Source: JAEYZM01 sp943372195
GTDB lineage: Bacteria; Bacteroidota; Bacteroidia; Sphingobacteriales; Sphingobacteriaceae
DNA length: 64,000 bases
Direction of reading: 5' to 3'
Assembly: GCA_943372195.1 (NCBI GenBank)
Contig: CALRXS010000007.1
Span: forward strand, 1 to 64,000
Within the stretch, counting starts at the first letter, position 1; each line of letters starts with the position of its first letter. Shown in pieces: positions 35,442 to 43,399 of this stretch. The notes beneath the pieces were generated by a model. It was not told the origin of the DNA, did no database searches, and saw only the letters and a list, made by a program, of their open reading frames with translations. The position numbers were made by a program, and so were the translations under genes.

Positions 35442-35660
35442 AGGAAGACACTTTAAAGGTTTTAATAATTTTTACCAAGCGTGAACCGCAAGCTTTAGCG
35501 AAGCGCTCTGCGTCCTCTAGCTGGCTTTAGCCAGCGTTTAAACTCAAAAAAATAGCAGAGGAAATTAGAGTTCTGTCGCAACCAAAACTCTGCGTGGAAT
35601 TAAACCCTCTCTCCAGTAGCACCTCCCCCGAGCCCCCCGAGAAAAAACATTTTAAGCCTT
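35442..35660. other. Non-coding gap with short hairpins
   Basis: No gene is seen. The clearest structure is a perfect palindrome at 35520-35535 (GCTGGCT-TT-AGCCAGC), preceded by an AGCG-AAG-CGCT hairpin near 35497; both recall REP-type GGCTTTAGCC hairpins. The remaining part is unremarkable until the dxs promoter. Confidence 0.55.
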
Positions 35661-35681
35661 ACTTCGTTTAACTTATATTTG
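35651..35681 (+). promoter_or_regulatory. Promoter of dxs (TTTA-19-TATATTTG)
   Basis: A perfect -7 box TATATTTG at 35674-35681 with a near -33 element TTTA at 35651-35654, 19 bp apart. This fits the Bacteroidota consensus TTTG-N19-TAnnTTTG best of all promoters in the window. The ATG lies 16 nt after the box. Confidence 0.75.
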
Positions 35682-35697
35682 TATCTTATACCCTAAC

Positions 35698-37617
35698 ATG
35701 GAGCAACAAATCGGCCAATTATTAAAAAACATAAATACCCCTGCAGACCTTCGCAAACTGCCCGCTACCCAATTAAAACAAGTAGCTGACGAATTGCGTC
35801 AATTTATTATTGATATGGTTTCTGTCAATGGTGGGCACTTCGGCGCAAGCCTTGGTGTGGTTGAATTAAGTGTTGCTTTGCATTACGTTTTCAATACACC
35901 CGATGATCAATTGGTGTGGGATGTGGGGCATCAGGCATACGGACATAAAATCTTAACCGGTCGTCGCGATGTGTTTCATACCAACAGAATCTATAAAGGC
36001 ATCAGTGGTTTCCCGAAGAGGTCAGAGAGTGAGTATGATACTTTTGGCGTAGGGCACAGTTCTACTTCAATATCTGCTGCACTCGGAATGGCGGTAGCAT
36101 CCAGATACAAAAACGAACCGACCCGTCAGCACATCGCCGTAATTGGTGATGGTGCAATGACTGCCGGTATGGCCTTCGAAGCCATGAACCATGCAGGTGT
36201 TGAGAACGCCAACCTATTGGTGATTTTGAACGACAACTGTATGTCGATCGACCCTAATGTTGGCGCGCTTAAAGAATATTTAACAGACATTACTACTTCG
36301 CATACTTATAATCGTATGCGCGACGATATTTGGAAAATCTTAGGTGGTATCAGCAAGTTCGGACCGAACGCCCAAGAAATCGTTAAGAAAATTGAGAAGG
36401 GTGTGAAAGGTACCATCCTTAAAAATTCTAACTTATTCGAATCTCTAAAATTCAGATATTTTGGTCCGGTCGACGGCCACGACATCAATCACCTTGTGAA
36501 AGTTTTAGAAGATCTAAAAGATATCCCTGGCCCCAAGATTTTACATTGCCTAACCGTTAAAGGAAAAGGTTATGAGCTTGCAGAAAAAGATCAAACTAAA
36601 TGGCATGCGCCAGGATTGTTCGATAAGATCACTGGTGAGATAAAAAAATCTACTTCGGATGTTCCGCAGCCGCCAAAGTATCAAGATGTTTTCGGACATA
36701 CGATGGTCGAGTTAGCTGAAAAGAATAATAAAATAATGGGTGTTACACCTGCGATGCCGAGCGGATGTTCATTGAACATCATGATGAAGGCGATGCCCAA
36801 TCGTGCTTTCGATGTGGGTATTGCAGAGCAACATGCGGTGACATTTTCAGCCGGATTAGCGACGCAAGGCATGATACCTTTTTGCAATATTTATTCATCG
36901 TTTATGCAACGCGCATACGATCAAGTATTGCATGATGTAGCATTACAAAAATTGAACGTGGTATTTTGTTTAGACCGCGCCGGCCTAGCTGGAGCTGATG
37001 GTCCGACCCACCACGGAGCATACGATATCGCTTACTTCAGATGCATACCGAACATGATTGTTTCGGCACCAATGAATGAGCAAGAATTACGAAATTTAAT
37101 GTATACTGCCTCGCAAGATAATATGGGTCCGTTCAGCATTCGTTACCCTCGCGGCAACGGTGTGATGGTGAATTGGAAAACTCCTTTCGAAGCAATACCA
37201 GTGGGCAAAGGACGCAAGATTTGTGATGGAGAAGAAGTAGCTATTTTAACATTAGGTACTGTCGGCAATTTCGCCATCGAAGCATGTCAAGAATTACGCA
37301 AAGAAGGCTTGAATCCTGCGCATTACGATTTACGTTTTGCAAAACCACTCGATTCATTATTACTTCACGAAGTATTCTCAAATTATAAAAAAATTATAAC
37401 TGTCGAAGACGGATGTTTGCCCGGAGGAGTCGGTTCTGCTGTCTTAGAGTTTATGGCAGATAACGGATATCATGCACAGGTCACACGCTTAGGAATACCT
37501 GATAAATACATAGAACACGGAGAACAGAAGGAACTCTGGCGTGAGTGTGAGTATGATGCTCAGGCGATTGTTGCGACGGTGCGTTCTATGGCGAATTTGC
37601 CGGAACTAGTTAGTTAA
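35698..37617 (+). CDS. dxs: 1-deoxy-D-xylulose-5-phosphate synthase
   Basis: A 639-aa thiamine-diphosphate enzyme that condenses pyruvate and glyceraldehyde-3-phosphate in the first step of the MEP isoprenoid pathway. Visible marks: 'GHFGASLGVVELSVALHYVF', 'WDVGHQAYGHKILTGRR', the ThDP motif 'GDGAMTAGMAFEAMNHAG', and the second-domain 'DRAGLAGADGPTHHGAYD'. Full family length. It is monocistronic between a good promoter and a hairpin. Isoprenoids include undecaprenyl phosphate, the carrier for the nearby glycans, but a functional link is only inference. Confidence 0.97.
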   Translation: MEQQIGQLLKNINTPADLRKLPATQLKQVADELRQFIIDMVSVNGGHFGASLGVVELSVALHYVFNTPDDQLVWDVGHQAYGHKILTGRRDVFHTNRIYKGISGFPKRSESEYDTFGVGHSSTSISAALGMAVASRYKNEPTRQHIAVIGDGAMTAGMAFEAMNHAGVENANLLVILNDNCMSIDPNVGALKEYLTDITTSHTYNRMRDDIWKILGGISKFGPNAQEIVKKIEKGVKGTILKNSNLFESLKFRYFGPVDGHDINHLVKVLEDLKDIPGPKILHCLTVKGKGYELAEKDQTKWHAPGLFDKITGEIKKSTSDVPQPPKYQDVFGHTMVELAEKNNKIMGVTPAMPSGCSLNIMMKAMPNRAFDVGIAEQHAVTFSAGLATQGMIPFCNIYSSFMQRAYDQVLHDVALQKLNVVFCLDRAGLAGADGPTHHGAYDIAYFRCIPNMIVSAPMNEQELRNLMYTASQDNMGPFSIRYPRGNGVMVNWKTPFEAIPVGKGRKICDGEEVAILTLGTVGNFAIEACQELRKEGLNPAHYDLRFAKPLDSLLLHEVFSNYKKIITVEDGCLPGGVGSAVLEFMADNGYHAQVTRLGIPDKYIEHGEQKELWRECEYDAQAIVATVRSMANLPELVS

Positions 37618-37620
37618 TTA

Positions 37621-37696
37621 CTTGTACCCGTAGGGGGCGATTCCATCGCCCCACCTAAATATAACGGGGCGATGGAATCGCCCCCTACAGTTAGCG
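37621..37696. repeat. Head-to-head pair of REP-like hairpins (23-bp inverted repeat)
   Basis: Arms 37630-37652 and 37666-37688 are perfectly complementary (GTAGGGGGCGATTCC... and its reverse complement) around a 13-nt loop. Each arm also contains a small hairpin GGGGCGAT/ATCGCCCC. The flank CTTGTACCCGTA is shared with the copies near 40363 and 61682. It lies between the convergent dxs gene and a T9SS cargo gene and could end transcription from both sides, although T-runs are missing. Confidence 0.85.
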
Positions 37697-37718
37697 CTAT
37701 CAGATATTATTGCAATGA

Positions 37719-39230
37719 TTATTTAACGATAATCTTCTCAACAACTCCATTTACTTCCACGAAGTACATACCTTGCTCAGAGAGACTGATTCTCTCGATG
37801 TTAACATCCGAAGAAATATTTCTAATAATTCTACCTAATGAATCATAGATTTTTATGTTCGATTTTTTGCTGTTGAATTTGATAAAGAATTCGCCAGATG
37901 ATGGGTTAGGGTAGAGGCTGAAGATGTTGTTTTTTTCATTTGTATTAATGCCAGTGAAATTGCTGTACACTACTTTGATGGCATTGCGGTAATCATTTAT
38001 GCGAGTATCGTAGACTTCAAGAATGAATTGTGTTAAGTCGCCATTTGCATTATACGAATTTGTGTATCGATTTGCATAATCAATATATTGAACACCGAGC
38101 ACATAACGATGCATGATGTTTAGTTGTTTATTTTTATGTGTATCGAAAGTTAATGATTGCGATTCTGAAAGTACAAATAGTGAGCTATCCCAAGTTGAGT
38201 AAGTATCAATTATAGAACCATTGGTATCGACTTTCGTTCTGAAATATTTTTCAAAATTTACAAATTGATTAATAGACTGATCGTATAATTTTCTCACATA
38301 CGATTGATATTCGTTTGTGTAATTATCGAAAAACAAATCGTTAGAATAACTATGCCAAGTGATGCTATCGATTTTTGCGGAAGCGACAAATTGAGTTCCG
38401 TCATATGAATATTCTACGAACGAATTAACTTGGTTGTTTGCATTATATGATAATTCATGTCGTTCAACATTATAGAATTGACTGCTTTGTAAATCGTACG
38501 ATTGGTATTGGCGCGCTGTCGCTAAATTATTTTGGTATTCATATAAATATTGATAGGTAGTATCGTAGCGAGATTGCTGCGGATTATAGCCTTCAAACAC
38601 GATGCGGGTTAATAAATTATTTTGAAAGGTAGTATTTGTTTTATAGCCATATTGGGTGATCCATATGCCTGAAATCTTTTCATCGATTCTATATTCTTGT
38701 GTATAATTATTCGCATCATAAACTATTACTGCACGTTGATCTTCGATCCAGCTACTAGTTTGTGCATCCCAATTTTTGATCAATCGAAGAACAATTCTAT
38801 TTTGAGTATCATACGTATTCTCTTCTCGAGCGACGTTCATGATAACGTTATTCGGATTGTATTTTGAGCGAACGATCATCGCAGAAACTCTGTCTTGTAG
38901 ATCATACTCATAAATATATTCATAGTTCATCACAGCATTTGCATCAACATATTGAGTTCTTGCAATTTTACCAGTTGGAGTGTACATGTAATAAATATTT
39001 TGAGATAGCACCCAGCTTAACGAAGAATCGTTCCAATAATAATTGGTTTGCGTCATCGGATTTGCAGCCGATTTGAGGGCTTGATAATTTGTATAAAATT
39101 GAGAATCTATTTTCTGAATCTCTTTTTGGATGATGGCATTTACAGAAAAATGATTCTTGAAATTTTTCTGCGCGAAAGCCTCAATGCTCATAAACAGCAC
39201 AATTAGGCAAAGGATGTAGGTGTTTCTCAT
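37719..39230 (-). CDS. T9SS type A sorting-domain protein, YD/RHS-like repeats
   Basis: A 503-aa secreted protein. The signal peptide is 'RNTYILCLIVLFMSIEAFAQ'. The C-terminus 'FSLYPNPSSGEFFIKF ... IYDSLGRIIRNI ... GMYFVEVNGVVEKIIVK' is a type A sorting domain for type IX secretion. The central part (residues 60-410) is Tyr/Asn/Gln-rich with many 'YEYD', 'YDTQNRIV' and 'YNANGDLTQF' units that resemble degenerate YD/RHS repeats, probably a beta-rich filament. Exported or attached to the surface; ligand unknown. The gene stands alone on the minus strand. Confidence 0.85.
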   Translation of the reverse strand: MRNTYILCLIVLFMSIEAFAQKNFKNHFSVNAIIQKEIQKIDSQFYTNYQALKSAANPMTQTNYYWNDSSLSWVLSQNIYYMYTPTGKIARTQYVDANAVMNYEYIYEYDLQDRVSAMIVRSKYNPNNVIMNVAREENTYDTQNRIVLRLIKNWDAQTSSWIEDQRAVIVYDANNYTQEYRIDEKISGIWITQYGYKTNTTFQNNLLTRIVFEGYNPQQSRYDTTYQYLYEYQNNLATARQYQSYDLQSSQFYNVERHELSYNANNQVNSFVEYSYDGTQFVASAKIDSITWHSYSNDLFFDNYTNEYQSYVRKLYDQSINQFVNFEKYFRTKVDTNGSIIDTYSTWDSSLFVLSESQSLTFDTHKNKQLNIMHRYVLGVQYIDYANRYTNSYNANGDLTQFILEVYDTRINDYRNAIKVVYSNFTGINTNEKNNIFSLYPNPSSGEFFIKFNSKKSNIKIYDSLGRIIRNISSDVNIERISLSEQGMYFVEVNGVVEKIIVK

Positions 39231-39293
39231 AGAGAGAAGATAAGGGTTTATTGGCGGGATTGGGGGATTGTAATTGGAGTGTTACTTGGGAAC

Positions 39294-39385
39294 GTATTCA
39301 GTATTCCGTATTCAGTATTCCGATGCCTAAATTTTGAAATACGTCACGATGATAATATCGCCCCTTACGGTTAGCGCCAATTGAA
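39294..39385. repeat. Truncated GTATTCCG element with REP-like remainder
   Basis: 39294-39324 is a GTATTCAGTATTCCG direct-repeat tract, then comes ATTTTGAAATACGTCACGATGATAATA, split here as ATTTTGAAATAC and GTCACGATGATAAT, which matches with few changes the core of the element at 61618-61804. A partial hairpin side ATCGCCCCTTACGGTTAGCGC follows. The opposite terminal arm is missing, so this copy looks truncated. Confidence 0.7.
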
Positions 39386-39424
39386 AGTATCATGTTGCAC
39401 CCCGCTACCCATTATAAACTACCC

Positions 39425-39468
39425 ACTGGCACTAGCATACTAGCATACTAACATACTAGCATACTACC
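39425..39468. repeat. CTAG-rich direct repeat (GCATACTA units)
   Basis: Four to five GCATACTA units, preceded by CTGGCACTAGCAT, the same prefix as in the right part of the repeat at 32676-32709. The tract ends 11 bp before the scpA -7 box, so it may influence that promoter. Confidence 0.8.
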
Positions 39469-39478
39469 AAAGATTTTA

Positions 39479-39486
39479 TATCTTTG
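39479..39486 (+). promoter_or_regulatory. Bacteroidota -7 promoter box of scpA (TATCTTTG)
   Basis: A perfect TAnnTTTG match that ends five bases before the scpA ATG, suggesting a leaderless or near-leaderless transcript. No -33 TTTG at the standard distance; that position is taken by the CTAG-type repeat. Confidence 0.6.
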
Positions 39487-39491
39487 GTACC

Positions 39492-40274
39492 ATGAATTGG
39501 TTTCAAGAGAAATTCGAAATTAAACTCCCACAATTTGAAGGTCCGTTTGACCTATTATTGTTCTTTATCGAGCGTGATGAGCTCGATATTTATGATATTC
39601 CGATTGCGAAGATTACCAAAGATTTCTTAGAGTATATTGAACAGATGACTTCGCTTAATATAGAGTTGGCATCCGAATTTATTCTCGTAGCGGCACGCTT
39701 GATGCAAATCAAAGCTCGTATGTTATTACCTCGCCCTGAAATTGATGAGCAAGGTAATGAAGTTGACCCTCGTAAAGACCTAGTTCAAAAATTATTAGAG
39801 TATAAGCGATTCAAAGAAGCTTCAGCTGAAATGGAAGTGATGTTGGAAGAACGCAATAAGCAATTTGCGCGTGGTTTCATTAAACAAGATCTTTTGGCGG
39901 TTCGCGAAAGTGCAACACAAGAAGATGAATTGCAAACGCTTGATCTATATAAATTACTGACCGTTTATCAACGTGTATTGAACCGCTACCAACATCAACC
40001 TGAAGAAGTTCGACACACCGTTATTCAATATCCATATACCATTGAAGAGCAGAAAAAGCACCTTGCTGATTTGCTTCTCACCAACGAACGCATCGACTTC
40101 GAATCAGTCATGCTCACATCCAAAGACAGAGTACAACTCGTTTATTCTTTCTTAGCGATTTTAGAAATGCTGCAACAGCAGATGATTAAAATTTCGGTAG
40201 GATTAGGCTATAATAACTTTTGGATAGAGACGAGGGGTGATGAAGAGGAGATTTCTTCGGAAGAGCAAAACTAG
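39492..40274 (+). CDS. scpA: Segregation and condensation protein A
   Basis: A 260-aa kleisin subunit of the Smc-ScpAB condensin, needed for chromosome compaction and segregation. Diagnostic start 'KLPQFEGPFDLLLFFIERDELDIYDIPI', the N-terminal helix run to 'MQIKARMLLPRPE', and a winged-helix C-terminus ending near 'VQLVYSFLAILEMLQQQMIKIS'. Length is normal for the family. No scpB or smc gene is in the window. It is flanked on both sides by CTAG-type repeats. Confidence 0.95.
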   Translation: MNWFQEKFEIKLPQFEGPFDLLLFFIERDELDIYDIPIAKITKDFLEYIEQMTSLNIELASEFILVAARLMQIKARMLLPRPEIDEQGNEVDPRKDLVQKLLEYKRFKEASAEMEVMLEERNKQFARGFIKQDLLAVRESATQEDELQTLDLYKLLTVYQRVLNRYQHQPEEVRHTVIQYPYTIEEQKKHLADLLLTNERIDFESVMLTSKDRVQLVYSFLAILEMLQQQMIKISVGLGYNNFWIETRGDEEEISSEEQN

Positions 40275-40394
40275 TAAGTTAGTAGGCTATTAGGCTAACA
40301 GGCTAGTGCTAGTGCCTAGTGATTAATCACTAATCACTAGACACTAGCACTAGCCTTTAGACGGGTCGATGAAATCGACCCTTACGGGTGCAAG
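40275..40394. repeat. CTAG-type inverted repeat plus REP-like hairpin
   Basis: Directly after the scpA stop, a 25-bp inverted repeat with one mismatch has arms at 40300-40324 and 40332-40356. It is followed by a hairpin GGGTCGAT-GAA-ATCGACCC (40363-40381) and the shared flank TTACGGGTGCAAG. The two repeat classes thus stand next to each other, as also at 39294-39468. Confidence 0.85.
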
Positions 40395-40417
40395 AAAATT
40401 ACCTAATCAAATTTTGT

Positions 40418-40425
40418 TAACTTTG
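40418..40425 (+). promoter_or_regulatory. Bacteroidota -7 promoter box of rlmN (TAACTTTG)
   Basis: A perfect TAnnTTTG match ending four bases before the rlmN ATG, so a leaderless or near-leaderless transcript is expected. Confidence 0.6.
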
Positions 40426-40429
40426 TGCA

Positions 40430-41464
40430 ATGAAATCCGACATCCGCGCCCTATCATTACCGCAACTTCAAGAAGCTTTCATCGCCCTTGGCGAGCAGAA
40501 GTTTCGTGCGAAGCAAGTCTATGAATGGCTGTGGATGAAGAGTGCGCGCTCTTTTGAAGAGATGACCAATCTTTCGAAAGACCTTCGTAAAAAGCTCGAT
40601 GAGCAATTTGCCATCAATGCGGTGAAGGTGATGAAAGCTCAAAAAAGTAAAGACGGAACTATTAAAGATGCCTTCGAATTATTCGATCATAATATTGTGG
40701 AAGGTGTTCTAATTCCAACAACTGAACGTATGACTGCTTGTGTTTCTTCGCAAGTTGGCTGTAGCTTAACTTGTAAGTTTTGCGCAACGGGTTATATGGA
40801 TCGTAAACGTAATTTGAATGCTGATGAAATTTATGATCAAGTCGTTTTGATTAATCAGCAGGCGATGCAAAATTATAACATCCCTCTCACAAACATTGTG
40901 TACATGGGCATGGGCGAGCCGTTATTGAATTATGCGAATGTGTTGAAATCAATTGATCGTATTACAGCTGAAGACGGATTGAATATGTCGTATAAACGTA
41001 TCACAGTTTCGACTGCTGGTATTGCGAAGATGATTAAGAAATTAGGTGATGATGAAGTGAAGTTTAACTTAGCACTTTCATTGCATGCGGCTAACGATGA
41101 AAAGCGTAATGAAATTATGCCGATCAACGAGAGCAACACACTTGATGCTTTAGCAGAAGCGCTGAAATATTATTACGAAAAAACAGAAAACGAAGTCACT
41201 TATGAATACATTATTTTCAACGGAGTGAATGATGAAATTCAAGATGCACGCGAATTGCTTGCTTTCACAAAACACATTCCTTGTAAAGTAAACATCATAG
41301 AATACAATCCGATTGCCATGGCCGATTACCTCAATGCCAAAGTTGACAAGGTAGAAGCTTTTGCTGAGTTCTTACGCAAAAACGGAGTGATTACCAATGT
41401 GCGTAGGTCGAGAGGTAAAGATATTGACGCAGCCTGCGGACAGTTAGCCATCAAAGAAAAATAG
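40430..41464 (+). CDS. rlmN: 23S rRNA (adenine(2503)-C(2))-methyltransferase
   Basis: A 344-aa radical-SAM methyltransferase of 23S rRNA A2503 (and some tRNA adenines). The 4Fe-4S motif C-x3-C-x2-C is in 'GCSLTCKFCATGYM' near residue 112; 'NIVYMGMGEPLLNY' is the family's GGEP-like motif, and the C-terminal methyl-carrying Cys is in 'DAACGQLA'. Full length. It is followed by comF 49 bp downstream, possibly co-transcribed. Confidence 0.96.
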   Translation: MKSDIRALSLPQLQEAFIALGEQKFRAKQVYEWLWMKSARSFEEMTNLSKDLRKKLDEQFAINAVKVMKAQKSKDGTIKDAFELFDHNIVEGVLIPTTERMTACVSSQVGCSLTCKFCATGYMDRKRNLNADEIYDQVVLINQQAMQNYNIPLTNIVYMGMGEPLLNYANVLKSIDRITAEDGLNMSYKRITVSTAGIAKMIKKLGDDEVKFNLALSLHAANDEKRNEIMPINESNTLDALAEALKYYYEKTENEVTYEYIIFNGVNDEIQDARELLAFTKHIPCKVNIIEYNPIAMADYLNAKVDKVEAFAEFLRKNGVITNVRRSRGKDIDAACGQLAIKEK

Positions 41465-41513
41465 TTGCATTCTTGCAGTTGTGTCTGCAAACTTGAGTAT
41501 TGAAATTTGTAGG

Positions 41514-42227
41514 ATGTTACAAGTTTTATATTCGCATATCAGAAATTTCTTTGAACTTCTTTTCCCGAGCTTATGTAATGCTTGCGGAAATCATTTATAT
41601 CATTCAGAAAAATTAATTTGTGTAGCTTGTCGAATGACCTTGCCCTATACCAACGATTGGGAAGAACATTCTGAAAAGTATACTTTTAAATTATTCTTCG
41701 GAAGGGTGCATATTTCAGCAGCCTCATCTTATTTATACTTCAGAAAAAAATCAGGCGTACAAAAAATCTTACATGAATTGAAATATAGAAATCACGAGAG
41801 TTTAGGAAAGCTCATGGGACGAATGCATGCATCTCAATTACTAGACTGTGAAGATTTTAAGGACATCGATTTGGTGATGCCGATACCTTTACATCCGAAG
41901 AAATACAAAGAACGCGGATATAATCAAGCGGCATTATTAGCAGAAGGTTATGCAGAAATTTTTGAGGCTAAAATAGATTTAAAAACTTTACAACGTATTG
42001 CAGATACTGAATCGCAAACTCGCAAATCAAGGTATCAACGGTATGAAAATATGAAGGGAGTTTTTGTGTTGAAACATCCGGAGAAAATAAAAGAAAAAAC
42101 AATTTTATTGATAGATGATGTAGTAACAACTGGTGCAACTATTGAGTCGAGTGCTGAACTATTAATTGCAGCAGGAGCTAAAAAAGTATTAGTTGCAAGT
42201 ACTGCGGTTGCGAAGAAAAACGGATGA
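41514..42227 (+). CDS. comF: ComF-family phosphoribosyltransferase-like protein
   Basis: A 237-aa protein. The N-terminus has a zinc-finger-like C-x2-C ... C-x2-C ('CNACGNHLYHSEKLICVAC'), then the ComF core 'VMPIPLHPKKYKERGYNQAALLAEG' and the PRPP-binding 'ILLIDDVVTTGATIESSA'. ComF is required for DNA uptake in naturally competent bacteria, but the family is widespread and its reaction is unsettled. I choose ATG 41514 over the GTG at 41481 because family proteins begin at about this point. Its stop is 1 bp from the stop of the convergent amidohydrolase gene. Confidence 0.9.
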   Translation: MLQVLYSHIRNFFELLFPSLCNACGNHLYHSEKLICVACRMTLPYTNDWEEHSEKYTFKLFFGRVHISAASSYLYFRKKSGVQKILHELKYRNHESLGKLMGRMHASQLLDCEDFKDIDLVMPIPLHPKKYKERGYNQAALLAEGYAEIFEAKIDLKTLQRIADTESQTRKSRYQRYENMKGVFVLKHPEKIKEKTILLIDDVVTTGATIESSAELLIAAGAKKVLVASTAVAKKNG

Positions 42228-42228
42228 T

Positions 42229-43326
42229 TTATATTTCTATGAAATTAACTACAGAGCCTTTTGAGAATACTCCGAAGCCATCTAAATTCAATGCTTCTGC
42301 ACCTTTTATAGTAGCAGCTTGCAATAAAAATTCAATAGGAATTTCTTTAAAATGTTGATGTATGGTTTTAATCTCCATAGCAATATCTAGCGAATGATTC
42401 GATGCTAAACTATCAGTGCCGATGCAAATATTTTTCGTTTTATGCATAAGAGATGGAATATCAGGTAATCGATTTTCAATATATAAATTAGCATTCGCAC
42501 ATAAGCAAAAATAAGTAGAATCAATAGCTTGAGTGATGAGTGCATAGGCCTCATCGTTCATAAAAGTATTATGTACTAAAATTAATTTTTGAACATTAAA
42601 TTGATTCAACCAATAAACAGTTGCATTTTTATTTTCTTTAAAGAAATCGATATTGATATTAAAGGTATCGTATAGTTTTAAGAAATCACCTTGCTTGTTT
42701 TCTAAAAAATCTATCTCGGCTTGTGCTTCTAAATGGTGCAGAGAATATAGGGTTTCGCCAACATCCGAAATATTATTAAATAATTTTTGCGAGACAGAGT
42801 AGGGGGCATGAGCAGTGATACTTGCCTTTATATTCATAGCCTCGGCTTCGGCTTTAAGGCTTTGCATTTGTTGCATTGCAGCATCAGCTCGCTCTGGTAA
42901 GAAACTAAATGCTTCTAGAAAAGTATGATAGTATAAATTACTTTTTGATTTTTGGTGAAAGCTATTATTGGTATTCGAAATATCGCCAACAGCTACGATG
43001 CCATTTTTGATCATTTCCGCTTCAGCATTTTCAATTGCATCTTGAATTTCTTCGACGCTGGTATTTCTAAATTTTTGTACAGAAAGAATAAAATCAACCA
43101 ATCCGTTTTTCTCTACAATTTTATTTTTTAAATGAGAGAGTTCGAGGTGGCAATGGGTGTTGATAAAACCCGGACAGGCATAGGCGCCTGAGTATTCATC
43201 GATGTCACCATCGTAAACATCGGCACGAAAATGATTGAGGTAACGATTGTTATCATCGAGTATAACAATAGCATGATCTATGATATCGTATCCGTTGACT
43301 AGGGTTTTGACTTTTATGCGACGCAT
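42229..43326 (-). CDS. Amidohydrolase-family deaminase-like protein
   Basis: A 365-aa metal-dependent hydrolase. Metal ligands of subtype III amidohydrolases are visible: H-x-H in 'GFINTHCHLELSHL', His in 'ITAHAPYSVS', His in 'SLHHLEAQAE', and Asp in 'GTDSLASNHSLD'. This order matches the cytosine/S-adenosylhomocysteine/aminofutalosine deaminase group. A role in menaquinone synthesis by the futalosine pathway is possible but there are no mqn genes nearby to support it. It is preceded by the terminator of the long T9SS gene, so it has separate transcription. Confidence 0.85.
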   Translation of the reverse strand: MRRIKVKTLVNGYDIIDHAIVILDDNNRYLNHFRADVYDGDIDEYSGAYACPGFINTHCHLELSHLKNKIVEKNGLVDFILSVQKFRNTSVEEIQDAIENAEAEMIKNGIVAVGDISNTNNSFHQKSKSNLYYHTFLEAFSFLPERADAAMQQMQSLKAEAEAMNIKASITAHAPYSVSQKLFNNISDVGETLYSLHHLEAQAEIDFLENKQGDFLKLYDTFNINIDFFKENKNATVYWLNQFNVQKLILVHNTFMNDEAYALITQAIDSTYFCLCANANLYIENRLPDIPSLMHKTKNICIGTDSLASNHSLDIAMEIKTIHQHFKEIPIEFLLQAATIKGAEALNLDGFGVFSKGSVVNFIEI

Positions 43327-43341
43327 AGCATAAAGATAAAA

Positions 43342-43378
43342 ATAAAAAAGCCCCCCGAAAATATATTTCGGAGGGCTC
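43342..43378 (-). terminator. Rho-independent terminator of the long T9SS gene
   Basis: On the minus strand: AGCCCTCCGAAA, a short AT loop, then TTTCGGGGGGCT followed by TTTTTTATTTTT. One mismatch in a 12-bp stem. It stands 21 bp after the stop of the gene at 43400-47920. Confidence 0.85.
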
Positions 43379-43399
43379 CTCTTTGGTTTAGTTTAACGC

